A stretch of 64,000 nucleotides of DNA from Hyperoplus lanceolatus (GCA_026929865.2 CM049395.1:16136001-16200000); one strand, 5' to 3'. Shown: positions 1 to 11,091, numbered from the stretch's first letter. The notes: generated by a model not told the origin, from the letters alone. Translations and numbers: made by a program.

Positions 1-1004
1 GTAAAGCATAGAAGTGATTCACAAAACTATTTTGTCAGTGCAGTAAAACACGCTTGGCTTGAAAGCTATAACATCGTCAGCTGTGCATTTGGCCCCATCT
101 TTAGTCAAACCTATGATATAGTGATTTGTCTGCTTCAATCTTAGTTGGTTGCCAGAAGGAGCCGAGTTTGAGGTTTAGTTTCCGCTGGCATCTCGTCCTT
201 ATTATAGATATCAACATTGCTAATTTATTCAGCAGTTTCTTTCTCTTATCCGATTATTCCTTGTTTCGTAAGAAGCTAATGGGAAAGTTGTGTGTGCTTT
301 CAGGATCATAGGCTAATGTTGTGTTCATGTCACTTCACAGAAATAACAAGTCAAACATACTGACATCTCTTCAAAAACTTGGAAGTCTTCGTGTGTGATT
401 GTATCAGTTACTTAAAAAAACAATTATAAAATAACTGCCATATAAATAACATTCTTCGAAGAGATATAAGGTAAAATAATCATACAGTAAAGGTAAGTTT
501 AGCAAACAAATATTCACAAAGAGGGTCATAGATATCTACTGAAACGTGAAAGTTTGTGTGTTTCACTTAAGACACATTGGCGTGACTACATGGAGGGCAA
601 CGTTAGGCTGTGTTCGGAAAGCCATACTGACGTCCTACTCATACTCATTTTGATGTCAATTTGAGTATGTGACGGTTGTGTATGCGAGTTTAGGTAGGTG
701 AGAAATTCCCAGATGAGTACTAACTTTCAAGAAGGTTTTGTGTATGGATCGACAGGTTACTTTTCCTACTCAACCGCCCCACAATGCCTTGCGTACTTTC
801 AAGTTTTTTTTAAATTCTTTATTGGTTCTGTATACTTCAGTGTAAACAGTCCGACGAACCTCGCATACACAATCGCTCGTTAAGTAGACAGTATGGAGTA
901 AATACATGTTGAGTCTGAGTTCCCGAAAGCTTTAGCTTTGTTTTCAGCACTGATTAGCAAATGTTAGTATGCTTACATGCTATACTTAGATTGTGAAGGA
1001 GGCC
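1..1004. other. Gene-free stretch
   Basis: No convincing coding sequence, RNA gene or long repeat is visible. The sequence is AT-rich, and its short open frames have no recognisable motif. From about 606 it reads ggctgtgttcggaaagcc, which resembles the terminus of a fish DNA transposon, but no inverted partner was found downstream, so this is at most a truncated end. Confidence 0.5.
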
Positions 1005-1529
1005 TTAAAGGGAAAATTCACCGCTTTTCATGTGAATGGTATATAAGGCCCGAGTATATTAGTAGTCAAATGAAAAAAGCCCCTAACAAATTGATCCGTA
1101 TTGGCAGAGAACACAATGATATCGGATTTAAACTGATGACGCGGTGCTGACGCAGCAGTTTTTACAGTTCCTACAGGCCCCAGGATTCATTCCGCGGGGG
1201 CTACGCTCTGCAGTACGCCCAGATTCCGAGCTGCTCGCATTACCATTGTTACATACACAGACACAGCACCTTAGCCGCTAAGATAACTTATGCCTCGTTT
1301 CCACCGAGTAGAGCGGGTCGGATCGGAGCGGCTCAGAGCGGGTCAGGCCGCCTACGCGAGATGAGGTGTTGTTTCCACCGCAGACCCTACCCTTACTGGT
1401 AGGGCGGGGTTTAAACCGGATGGGAGCTACGTAAACACCGCGACATCATAACAACGCGACACAGTGTAGCCTGTTATTTAAATGAATGAAAGCTAAGATC
1501 GCGCCACATTTGAACAAACAAGAGCTACA

Positions 1530-3520
1530 ATGGAGGACGTCCAGCAGTTCGCGATGTTTTTTCTTTCGATGTGGCTGTTCATCAACATGAGAGCACAGGC
1601 TTCGATTGCTGAAGGATTGAAGGCTGCAATGAAAAGGGAAGACGAAACAAACAAGAGAATTTCGAAGAAGGTCCTTCAGAATGCAGCCGAGATGGACCGC
1701 TTAAGGGCCAGACAAAGGCGACGGCGTTTACTGGTAAGAAAAAGTTACTGTTATTGTCGCATGTAACAATGTACTTCATCAAACGTGCTATTGTTAGCAA
1801 ACATATCGTCGTGTTGGTCAGCCATTAAAGTCTGTACAAAAGCCTAACCCGCATTTCAAACGTTACACTTAAAACAGACGTGATACCATATTTTATAAAC
1901 TCTTCATAGGCCTATTTTTCGTGTAGAAAAATCGTATTTGTCGAAGTAACTTCCGTAATCCGATGAATAAAGAAGTTAAGAGTAGAGTATGGCCAACTGA
2001 ATTGTTGTGGAGTACAATTACCCCTCCCCCCAAACATCCGAAACTCAGACTCAATAAACTCATTCAAAAGCCAACTCAAAACTCATCTCTTCAAGATAGC
2101 ATACGACCCCTGACTCCACCCATACCACACCCGACTCTATTTTAATTTGTTTTCGTGTTTCTTTCTTTTCTTTATGTATATATTTCTATGCAATGTAAAG
2201 CGTCTTTGAGTGACCACAAAAAGCGCTATATAAAACCTATCAATTATTATTATTATTATTATAAAGTAACATGGATAGAAAAGTAGAGACAACTGCCTCA
2301 ATTTGAATTTGTCAACATGCATTCTCCAAATTGCTCTCCCCACTTTTTTATATGTACTTATAGTTTTATTCCACCTTTGCACACCATCATCAATTTGTGT
2401 ATTAAATTCTGTTTATGTTTGTCTTTCAGATAATTCAGCTGTTGCACAGACGACGCTGCAGGCCAACAGTTTGGGCTTTCAGCAGAGCCAGCGAATGGTG
2501 GGATGTGATCGTTCCAGGATTCACACACACACAGTGGGTGCAGAACTTCAGGATGTCAGAAGGAACATTCCTGCACCTTTGCAACATGATGCGTCCAGCG
2601 CTACAGAAGCAGGACACAAACTATCGACGGTGTGTTTCCCTGAAAAAAGAGTTGCCATCGCACTGTGGAAGCTGGCCACCAACAACGAATACAGGAGCAT
2701 AGGTCATCTTTTCGGCGTGAGCAAAACAACAGTTTGTCGATGTGTGCAAGAGTTCTGTGATGCTGCCTGCAAGGTGTTGGCTCCAGACCAGATATGTTTT
2801 CCTGACCAGGAGAAACTCAAAGACATGGCAGCCTACATTGAGCAGAGGTGGGGCCTTCCACAGTGTGTCGGTTCCATTGATGGGTGTCACATACCTATTA
2901 TAGCCCCACAGGAGTACCACTGTGACTATTTCAACCGAAAAGGCTGGCATTCCATCATCCTTCAAGGAGTTGTGGATGGGAAAGGACTGTTTTGGAGCGC
3001 GTTTGTAGGAATGGCTGGGAGTTATCATGACGCTCGCGTTTTGAGATCCTCCACACTTTGGGAATTAGTTGAGCATGGAAGACTTTTTCCAGCCTGCACC
3101 AGGAACATTGCAGGGGTGAATGCTGGTCATTACATTCTGGGAGACTCTGCCTATCCTTTACAGAACTGGCTCCTCAAACCATTCCCTGACAATGGCCGGC
3201 TTACTACAGAACAACAGCTGTACAACAAGAAAGTCTGCAGGGCACGTGTGGTGGTAGAGAATGCCTTTGGAAGACTTAAGGGGAGGTGGCGTTGCCTTAT
3301 GAAAAGGAATGACAGCAGCGTCGAACTGACAAAGGCAATGGTGGTGACTTGTTGTGCCCTCCACAATCTCTGTGAAAGTCATGCAGAGAACTATCAGACT
3401 GAATGGGACATACCGGTAGAAGCAGCTGTGGCAGCAGAGCCTCTGGCGCCACTTGCACAGGGTGCAGAAGAGGAGGGCAGGGATGTCCGAGAGGCTTTAA
3501 TGCGCTATGTGAACATTTGA
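1530..3520 (+). pseudogene. Harbinger DDE transposase (HARBI1-like), two exons, one frameshift
   Basis: Exon 1 (1530-1733, 68 codons, rich in Arg and Gln near its end) ends at CTG|GTAAGA. The intron is 1734-2429 and ends in TTTGTCTTTCAG; exon 2 is 2430-3520, and the junction is phase 0 on both sides. Exon 2 first encodes the helical N-terminal region (around WAFSRASEWWDVI), then a helix-turn-helix region (SIGHLFGVSKTTVCRCVQEF), then the DDE_Tnp_4 core: first Asp in GSIDGCHIPI (about 2869), second in GDSAYPL (about 3140), Glu in VVENAFGRLKGRW (about 3250). The HARBI1 family cuts and pastes the element with help from a Myb-like partner. Near 2641 the reading passes from one frame to another at a run of six A, consistent with loss of one A; otherwise the frame is open to the TGA at 3518-3520. 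An AATAAA lies at 3594-3599. The intron contains a SINE/LINE tail. Confidence 0.9.
2190..2265 (+). repeat. SINE/LINE 3' tail in the transposase intron
   Basis: The sequence AAGCGTCTTTGAGTG, AAGCGCTATATAAAA and a terminal (ATT)n run are the 3' tail of a retroposon. The same tail, inverted, ends the SINE at 57896-58236, so both derive from the same or related families. The head of this copy was not recognised. Confidence 0.6.
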
Positions 3521-4484
3521 TTTTCTGTGGCCATAAGTAGGTTGAAGTTGTTTTTGCACATGTATCTTTTATTTCTTTATTGTTTTGAACACAAATAAAA
3601 CCTTTCTGCTTTAACTCTGCCTCTTCATATTTTGTAACAATTTGCGATGAGTTGATTGCTGTATAACACAATGTATATCACAATTGAGTGAGATGCTTTG
3701 AAAAATAGATTTGAAGGTGACTACCTACTTATTAACTTATTACTTATTAATCACAAGAGTAACAAGTAGGTAGTGTTATACCACTACATTTCCTCTCAGT
3801 TGGGTATTAATCAGGTGAACCAGCTTAGATTTTTTTCGATTAAACAGTGGGCACAACTGAAACCAAAGGTGCAAAAATCCTAACAGTGTGCATCAATAAC
3901 ATGCATAATTATGTGCAATGCATGTGCATGTTTACGAAACAAGCTCACTGGTGCAAAACATGAGCAACATTTCAATGATACACACATTTTAAGTTTAAAT
4001 GATCTGAGTTGTTTTAAATAAAAATGTTAATTTGTTGTCATGTGTCTAGATGAGCTTTAGTTTATCAATATTTCACAAAGTCATTGGCAAAACCTGTAGA
4101 TGAAGATTTCTTACCCAATAAAAAATTAAATGTTACAAACAACTCCTGAATTTCCAGGGCTGCAATACATACAAAAAGAGTAAATGCAAAGTCTAATCTC
4201 TCAAAGAGTGGGTGAGTACACCTCCCCATTCAGCTGATGAAATAAAGTGCAATGAATGTTGGCACTACGGCAATTGAAAACAAACTTAAACCCCTCTTGT
4301 GAAAAAAAACTATGATATGCCCATCACAATTTCTCCATGGGGTTAAAGTTTAACTGAACTTCATTGTGACAATCAAATATGTATGAGAAATGTATAGAAA
4401 CAAAGTCCTGTTATAGTAGAGAAAATGTGCTTTATTTACATAGACACTTTTCAGGTAAAATGTAAAAACAAAGTGCAAAGCAAC

Positions 4485-4698
4485 AAAGTGGTCTTTACAA
4501 AAGACTGGTGAATAGTTTAAAATGCAAAACAAGCAAAAACAAATGTAAATAGTTCAAATAACAGCAAGCAAAAACAAATGTAAATAGTGCAAATAACAGC
4601 AAGCAAAAACAAATGTAAATAGTGCAAATAACAGCAAGCAAAAACAAATTTAAAACAATGTGCAACAAAGTGGTCTTTACAAAAGACTGAATAGTTTA
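4485..4698. repeat. 35-bp tandem repeats inside the Harbinger
   Basis: Starts of aagcaaaaacaaatgtaaat at 4531, 4566 and 4601, and a variant at 4636, show a period of 35 bp with about 3.5 copies. The array is bracketed by a duplicated segment (acaaagtggtctttacaaaa at about 4484 and 4666). It lies 3' of the minus-strand Myb gene, probably in its untranslated region. Confidence 0.85.
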
Positions 4699-4754
4699 CA
4701 AAAACAAACAACTTGTATTTATAAAATACAAATTTGGCGTGAGCTTTGGCTGGA

Positions 4755-6044
4755 TCACGGCACAGGGTCACGACGTCCACCCATCACCTGTACCATCGCA
4801 CTAAATGTCTGGAGGAAGGCGGCGTTGAAAGCGGCAAGGTTCTCCATTTGTACCCTTGCCACCTCCGTCGCTTCCTGTCTAGCAATCCGGGCATCCTCCC
4901 GATCTACCTGGTGGCGCTCGTCCTGCCGCGCCTCTAACCTCTCCAGCGTCCTCTCATCGGATGCCTTGAGCTCCCTTATTGCCTCAGCAACCTCATTGCC
5001 CCTTCTCCTTTTGTCTGTAATGCAAAATAGAGAGGAATATCAGATGTTAGACACATTGTTTTTAATCAACTTCTCAATAACTCATATGCAGGTACACATA
5101 ATGCAGAATTTAAAAGGTCTGGTTAAATGTAGCTCTACTTTCATCATATCCAGCAGTGAAAGAACGTAATTTAGAAGCAACAATGCTGTGTTGTCAGGTG
5201 ATTTTTTAGGACTTACCAAAGACAAAAGGCCGTGGAGTGGTGTTCCTACTGCTTGGGGCAGCAGGCTCCACTGGTGCTGGCGTTGATGTCCGTGAAGGGG
5301 GGGCATCGTGTTGGGGTTGCACACTCCGGAGTCGCCATGGGTTCGGAATCGAACAGGGTCGACTGGTCCTGTGAGCAACGGGCCTCGCCTGAAAGTTACA
5401 CAAATTACGTTTTAGTCACGACAACTAAACAATAGTTTACGGACCAACATTGACTTTAAAGAAATATTTGAGTCACCGAATTGGTGACCAGTAAAACTAG
5501 AAGCGTGCTACTTAACGTTAGCTTCCAAACAAAGGGTTGCTAGCTAACCGGCTAGCTAACCGGCCAGCAACCCAACGCAGCACATCCCAGTCTCTTAATA
5601 TGCTTATTTATCAATTATTTAAGTTACTTAACAGTATAGCAAAACGCTCACAATAGCTACAATCCTGGCAAATCTTACCGTTAGGCTCCAACAAGGACTC
5701 CAGCAGAGGTGGCCGTGTCGATCCCCCTCTCTTCCTCGGCTTGCCGGTCGGTGACCGTAGATGGCGTCCATCGTGTCGTACCACCTCCACGTCTTCCTGC
5801 TGACGCCACTTCGATTGTTGTGGTCTTTAACCTTTCGGTACTCGGCCCGAAGCTTCTTAGATTTTGTTCGACACTGCTCAGTGGTCTTCGGGTGACCAGC
5901 AGCCACCATCTTTTCCGACACCAGCTGGAAGACCCTTTCGTTCCTCACAGCTCCATCCAGCTCCCTCTGTACCTCTTCCTCCCCAAGGATACAGAGGAAA
6001 GTCTCCGTCTCAGCGTTTGTCCAGGGCAAAATTCTGCGCGCCAT
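4755..6044 (-). CDS. Harbinger Myb/SANT-like DNA-binding protein, three exons
   Basis: Exon 1 is 6044-5679 (ends ACG|GTAAGA), exon 2 is 5388-5217 (acceptor AACTTTCAG, donor TTTG|GTAAGT), and exon 3 is 5014-4755 (acceptor GCATTACAG, stop TGA at 4757-4755). The phases agree (0, then 1), giving about 265 aa with no stop or frameshift. Residues about 5-95 form a Myb/SANT-like (MADF/Myb_DNA-bind_4 type) domain with LPWTNAETETFL, TTEQCRTKSKKLRAEYRKVK and KTWRWYDTMDAIYG. Exon 2 is Pro/Ser/Thr-rich linker. Exon 3 begins with basic KRRRGNE, a likely nuclear localisation signal, and continues as a highly charged helix likely to be a coiled coil. In PIF/Harbinger elements this protein brings the transposase to the nucleus and the termini. 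The start ATG at 6044 is the first in frame and directly precedes the domain. It is convergent with the transposase. Confidence 0.88.
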
Positions 6045-7511
6045 TTTTACAAGAAAATAAGCTTACGCTGTTGTCCAGAAATGAATCGCAGGTACTGTGT
6101 TTGTTTGTTTTAAATCCCCTGTCGCGGAAGTGACGATTCTGCCGACCAATCAAATGGCGGCAGTGTGTAGCGCCGCCTTCTCATGAATTTTCGGACCGCT
6201 TTCAGGCGGCCAGTACCCCTACGGAGGAGTACTGAGATCGGGAGCGGCTCAGAGCGGTTAGGTGCGCTTAAACCGTACCCTACCCAACTTTTGGCAAATG
6301 AAAAGCCAAACTACCCGGACCGAACCGCTCCGATCCGACCCGCTCTACTCGGTGGAAACGAGGCATTAGCTACAGCTAGAAGTGAACTCGTGAGGGGAAC
6401 AGTAGGCCCCTCTGTGTAACCTTGAGGAAGATGTAGTTGCATTTGCAAGACTGTTTGTGTGTGACTGTGTGTTTGTTTTCCATGTGCTTGGTGATTAGCG
6501 ATGTTGTTAAAATGATCACCTTTTCAAAACCATAAAACATTGCTATGCTGATGGTGATGACTGGGTGATTAGCACTGATGTCCCTAGCCTTGTGTCGTCT
6601 TGGCTCTTCCTATACAAATGTATAGCCGCACCATGGCATATGCTTGGCTGCTAATTGAAACATGAAGTATTCTTAGACAAACGACTACTGTTGTTAGTGC
6701 ACTAACTGACTGACCTATCTATGGTTACATATTGGTATGTCTGTTTTATATATTTATTGCAACATCATCGTACAGTATAACACCTTGATTTTTCTTTTGT
6801 CATCTCTTCATTGCTGGCCTTGTGATACAATCATAATTTGTCATTTCAGGTGAGGTCCAAAGGAAGATGGTTTATTGTCTGAGGACCACGCAATCGGTTG
6901 TGAAGACTGTTTACATCCCACACGCACCACTTCAGAGCATCCCTCGTAGAACTCGTAATCACACGAAGAAGAGACCCTACCGATGCCTGCAAAGTGCTGA
7001 CATCATCACTAGAGCTCCCTCAGCCTGCCCTCCCTCCCAACATCGTCCAAAACCAACTAAAGAAGCGGCTGCAAAACATCACTCAATATTTCAACATTAA
7101 CTTGACGAAGGAAGCATTATGCTCCAATTGTTTTTCCCAACACACTGGAAACTCAAAGCTTTTGAAAATGTTATTTTTCTTTTTTATGTTTGTATATGTA
7201 CATACTTTACAGTTGTGTGTAGAATAATGCACGTCGTTTTACTTGCTTGTTATATTAAACTCTATCTATGCCCTATAAAGTGTTTGATTCTCTGAAACTA
7301 TTTCACTTTTAGTTGATAAGTCAAACCTATGTATTACAATGGTTACCTATGCTATGACAAAAAACAATCATGTTTATACAAAATTATTTTTATTTGTAAA
7401 TACAGTCAAGGAGAATTAACACATCTTCACATAATTAAATCTCAATCAGTGTCCATAGTTAGCAGCAGTATTTACAGGTCAAAATATTTGATCATAGCTC
7501 ATCCGTAGTTG

Positions 7512-7712
7512 CTACGTAGCGTCTTCTCCAGCATGTCCTCTGTTGTGACCATTTGGAGATGGATATTTGGCTCTGATGCGCTGTATGACACAATCAGGTA
7601 AGACGATGTAGTCCCCTTGCCAAGTCTCTCCCCTTTGGAGCACCCACTCAATAAATAACCGACGTGCGACAAGTCGATTATGTCCACGGAAAGTAAAACA
7701 CAAAACAAGTGG
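7512..7712 (-). pseudogene. P2X7-like C-terminal (ballast) domain fragment
   Basis: The minus-strand frame just after a stop at 7715-7713 reads RRLFIEWVLQRGETW, then LPDCVIQRIRAKYPSPNG. This matches the end of the cytoplasmic domain of the P2X7 receptor and its many stand-alone fish relatives: an aromatic/Arg block, a Trp block, then LPxCxxxxIRxxYPxxxG. The Cys-rich zinc-binding part expected before it was not found, no initiator ATG is present in this frame, and the upstream side is disrupted by a foldback fragment at 7754-7841. I read it as a partial exon of a gene carried by the TTAA element, not as a receptor gene. The domain call is from memory of the family pattern. Confidence 0.5.
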
Positions 7713-7753
7713 TTATTCTCCACAAAGCTATAATGTAACAATAGCAGCCAATT

Positions 7754-7841
7754 AGTTAACAGTTACTAACTAATGGTTAGTTAACCCTTAATAAGCATTA
7801 ACTCACCATTTATTAATGTACACTTATTGTAAAGTGTTACC
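7754..7841 (+). repeat. Terminal fragment of the GGTAACAC foldback family
   Basis: The sequence from ttagttaacagttactaact to a terminal GTGTTACC (7834-7841) matches the right terminus of the 3.9-kb foldback at 29896-33792, including the block ending cttattgtaaagtgttacc. Only one end is present. Confidence 0.75.
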
Positions 7842-8162
7842 AAACTAAAGACTGGTAATTTTATTTGACCTGTTGTAAAGGGTTCTTCGGAAAAGTGCTA
7901 TAGACATGCTACAAAGTGCAACATCAGTGTAATGGCTCAGACAACACAATGTGACAAAGATAACGTTACAACAGGCTAGAAAAAAATAATGTTACTCACT
8001 CAATGATCATCTGCCCTCCAGGTCTTGCTGGTATTTGTTGTCTTTTCCAAATTATTTTTGGGATATTGAAAATGCCTCTCGGTTTCTAGCGGGTCCCCTC
8101 CAGTTGTATTGTCTTACAAGGCTAACGCTAACCAAGGCTAAAACAGCTGCAGCCTCGGCCTC

Positions 8163-8182
8163 TTTTTTTTTTTTTTTTTTTT
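8163..8182 (+). repeat. Poly(T) tract
   Basis: An uninterrupted run of about 20 T. On the minus strand it is a poly(A) run and may mark a retroposed tail, but no adjoining retroelement was recognised. Confidence 0.85.
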
Positions 8183-8763
8183 AACAGCAGTGTAGGCTTC
8201 TCTGGCCCAACTAAATACCCTGCTGGTTCATTCCAGTCAGCCAAAACACATTTTAAAGTATCCTCATCCATGATATCGTTTGTGCTAGTGTGAAAAGATG
8301 CAATTTTCAATGCAGGAAATTATACAAGTAAACTGGCATGGACCATGGGCATGGACAGAGGGTTTGTTTTGGTTTGCACTGCTTTTAGAGCCCGCCCCCT
8401 GGATTCACAGGGAGGGGGGTTGGTGAGCTTGGCTCGGTGAGGCTGTAGTCCGCACAAGCTCTTCCTATCACCAGAAACGTCACTGGTGAATGGATTTTTG
8501 AAGCTTGGTCCCGCAAAATGGACGATGTTGAAAAAATACACGGGGATATAATGCGACCCAAAGGATATTATGGTAGATGAGTTAAGGTTGAAAATCGGCG
8601 AATTTTCCCTTTAAAGCCACTACGAGTAACTTTGTCCGTTGGCGGCCCCTTTGGACAAAAGCGGTAGTATTTTTACGACGCCAGCTGTCGTAAAGCTGTC
8701 TCAATTGATTAGTTTGCAATATAGTGCATGTCCGTGTGTTGAAAGCCGTGATGGCACGGACTC

Positions 8764-8882
8764 TTTTCGGCTCCGTGAGAGTGGTTAGTGACACTGCATC
8801 AACTAATGCCAGTCAGTGCCACACACACCTGATTGCAAGTTGATGCAGTGTCACCTAACTGGCTTCTCTCACGGAGCTGAAA
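8764..8882. repeat. Long hairpin (inverted repeat)
   Basis: Two arms of about 40 nt (8764-8804 and 8838-8882) pair nearly throughout around a loop of about 33 nt. The core gtgacactgcatcaact pairs with agttgatgcagtgtcac, and the outer part ggctccgtgagag pairs with ctctcacggagctg. No target duplication was identified; it could be a small foldback element or a hairpin RNA source. Confidence 0.8.
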
Positions 8883-9327
8883 TATTACGTGTCCTCACAG
8901 AAAGCGAGAGATGGCAGTTAGTATGGATCACGATGAGGTAATGTGTTTATGTTGTTGTAAATAATGACTATTTCAGATGAATAATGGTCATCTGATGATG
9001 GTGAAGCAAAGTAAACTTTGTTTTAGTACCGCTCATTCATTTAGGAGTAAACACTGCAGTCTAGTTCACTCCCGTAAAATTGTGTACACGTTACTTGGCA
9101 ACGCCCTCGCCTCCTCCCGCCCGTCTATCACTCTCGCTTTTAGCTTTTCTTCATTGCATTTTCTTTTTTTTTCTTTGATGGTTCAGCCCCGTTATCAGTC
9201 ATTATGACGACAAATAACTCTCAAACAAGGCTCCCGCTCCCCTTCCCTCACCTGGGGGGATAGGCTTCTCAAATCGCGTTGCAGCGCTACACTGAAATCT
9301 GCGACCAATACGTGTATATGTGACCAT

Positions 9328-9719
9328 AGAGCCTGCTAGCCTGGTGCTACCAGACCATCTTACTTCATTTCATTTGTACAGAGGGTCTGGCAGTGCTGTA
9401 ATTGGCAAACGTTCACTCATGGAGGCGGGTGTCTGCTAAAGTTTAAAACTATTGGATCTGCCCAGTGCCACTCTGGATTAGTCAACCAATCGCATAACGT
9501 TTGGTCGTCACGTGTGTCATGAGCCGGCTTCTGGCAACTGAAACTGGAGCGCGACTTCGACGTCATCGTTCTCAGCCACTCGCTCTGTTCGCTGATTGGA
9601 CCGGCTATCGAATCTCCGGCAAAACTGGGAAATGGGCTGTACACCCAGACTGACTACTGAAGGGAAAATAAAATTTGGCCCGAAGTAGGCGGGCGGGCGG
9701 AGCCAGGCTAAGAGCCTGC
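9328..9719 (+). mobile_element. 374-bp miniature element, copy 1 (9-bp duplication)
   Basis: The element is 9337-9710, starting TAGCCTGGTGCTACCAGACC and ending CGGAGCCAGGCTA. It is flanked by perfect 9-bp duplications AGAGCCTGC (9328-9336 and 9711-9719). Copies of exactly the same length lie at 36679-37052 and, inverted, at 62076-62449. The terminal inverted repeat is only about 8 bp (TAGCCTGG). A 9-bp duplication is typical of Mutator-like elements; no transposase is encoded. Confidence 0.92.
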
Positions 9720-9898
9720 ATGCGTAAACCGAAAATCGGACTAGGTGTGCGACCAGACCAAATGCAGTAATAAAAACTATATAAAAACGTATTTCTTTGC
9801 AATGATGGTCTCGTTTGCTGTTAATGGTAATTCATGACTTTCAGAGGAAACATGAGGCTGTTTTAAAGATATTTAAATGTTACTCATAGCTGCTTTAA

Positions 9899-11017
9899 TA
9901 TCAGAACCTAAGCATTGTCTTTGTGAGTGAGTTAGCTGAAGGCGTCATTGTGCTAGCAGTCAAGCTCTATCGTGGATTTTTTTTTTCTGTTATTCTGTGC
10001 TGAAGAGTAAAACTAGCACATGAACAACGTTAAGCTGTAGGAAATTTAAGGATTTGGGCACTGCAACAAAATCTGAACAGAATTTTGTAGGTTGATTGCC
10101 AGGATTATAGAATGCTTAATTTTCCTGATGTTTGCCTCCCCCCCAGGGTGCAATCTATAATTAGTATTCTTTAGACTTTTAATAGTTTAAGTGTAGTTTG
10201 TATCCACTGGGGATGACGTCACCAAGGTTAGACCGAAAACAAAGACACTCTGCAGACTTCAATTGTGACCATGGCACTCCTGACCTCTACATATGTGACA
10301 GCCAATGAAGTGTGTGTGTGTGTGTGGAACCTATTTGTTTAGCAGTTCAAGTGAGCAGCCTCATTCATCTGACGGAGATGCCTCCTGCTGTCGCAGTTCA
10401 CTTGGAACCGTTTGGTTTAAACAAACAACATGTCATCTTTTCTATTCCTCTATGTTCCCACTTTTGAATGTTGTTAAATCTTGGCCATTCAAGTTATTTC
10501 ACATTCAACATCTCTGTAATTTATTATTACAATTCTATTAAGTCCCCAACTTTCTACAATGTGGACTGGCTCGCCGATCTCTGCCTAACTTGTATCCTTC
10601 TATCAGACATTTAAGCTCGTTTGTGTTGCCTCATAAATTCAACCACCTCATAGAGGTTTCTGGACTCAGTGAAATCATCTGTGAACTATTGTTCAATTGA
10701 CTGCAAATTTGGAAACTTCCAACACTCTTGAGGCCTGTGGAGTCGTAAACATTGTCATGTCACTTAGGGAATTGGTGCACTTACTCGGATGTCAGATTTG
10801 CACACTGTCTCCATTAAGCAGCAGAGGGAGGGGGGACAATTATGTCAGCTATCCAGCAGAGGACACAGGCTGCAGCTGTACACCCATTACTTTGATTTGC
10901 TCATGTCTCTGGGGAGAGCCTTTGAGTAGGAGAGGAGAGGTAAAGGAGCATAGGGAGGTTACATTAGATGCCTATCAGAGAGTCAGGGTGCCAACTTCTG
11001 GCTTTCCTGCGATGCAA

Positions 11018-11022
<5 letters not shown>
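9899..11022. other. Gene-free stretch
   Basis: Nothing recognisable apart from a short (TG)n at about 10311-10324. Small open frames show no family motif. Confidence 0.5.

Positions 11023-11091
<69 letters not shown>
11023..11091 (+). repeat. (TG)n microsatellite
   Basis: An uninterrupted TG array of about 69 bp. A Val-Cys repeat read through it in one frame is an artefact of the array. Confidence 0.98.

Larger units (their letters stand above)
1288..6368. mobile_element. PIF/Harbinger DNA transposon, nearly complete
   Basis: A 5,075-bp element (1291-6365) lies between TTA target duplications (1288-1290 and 6366-6368), as expected for PIF/Harbinger (TWA). The terminal inverted repeats start TGCCTCGTTTCCACCGAGTA and stay nearly identical for about 40 bp (1291-1330 against 6326-6365). 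The two genes typical of the superfamily are present and convergent: the DDE transposase on the plus strand (1530-3520) and a Myb/SANT-like protein on the minus strand (4755-6044). Between the genes are AT-rich spacer and 35-bp tandem repeats. The transposase carries one frameshift, so this copy is probably not autonomous but looks young. Confidence 0.95.
6369..8610. other. Right part of the TTAA element
   Basis: This is the remainder of the TTAA-flanked element beyond the Harbinger. On the plus strand, an acceptor-like TTTGTCATTTCAG ends at about 6849 and is followed by an open reading of some 80 codons (EVQRKMVYCLRTTQSVVKTV onward, to 7100) that looks exonic but is not recognised. On the minus strand there is a P2X7-like exon (7512-7712), and a possible first exon near 8272 (MDEDTLKCVLADWNEP onward) that runs into a Lys stretch encoded by poly(T) at 8163-8182. 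No complete gene can be assembled. Confidence 0.45.
1005..8614. mobile_element. TTAA-flanked DNA transposon split by a Harbinger
   Basis: The element runs from 1009 to 8610 between identical TTAA sites (1005-1008 and 8611-8614). Its ends form an imperfect inverted repeat of about 22 bp, beginning AGGGAAAATTCaCCGcTTTTC on the left and matching the reverse complement of 8589-8610. TTAA duplications are made by the piggyBac and Kolobok superfamilies; the termini do not start with the CCY usual for piggyBac, so Kolobok-like is my preference. No transposase core was recognised. Removing the Harbinger at 1291-6365 leaves about 2.5 kb, which holds two exon-like stretches and a P2X7-like C-terminal domain on the minus strand. 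Confidence 0.7.
8611..9898. mobile_element. Second TTAA-flanked element, abutting the first
   Basis: The element spans 8615-9894 between TTAA at 8611-8614 and TTAA at 9895-9898. Its ends are inverted: AGCCACTACGAGTAACTTT on the left against AGCAGCTATGAGTAACATTT on the reverse strand of the right end. It shares its left TTAA with the element ending at 8610. The termini resemble those at 34620-35771 (both start AGC and both use TTAA). It is non-autonomous; inside are a long hairpin (8764-8882) and a 374-bp miniature element (9337-9710). Confidence 0.75.

Noticed and set aside
606..900. Second GGCTGTGTC-type element like the one at 39856
   Set aside because: Only one end-like sequence (ggctgtgttcggaaagcc) is present; no inverted partner or duplication was found.
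4531..4650. CRISPR-like array of 35-bp units
   Set aside because: Units are contiguous without unique spacers, within a eukaryotic transposon. It is a simple tandem repeat.
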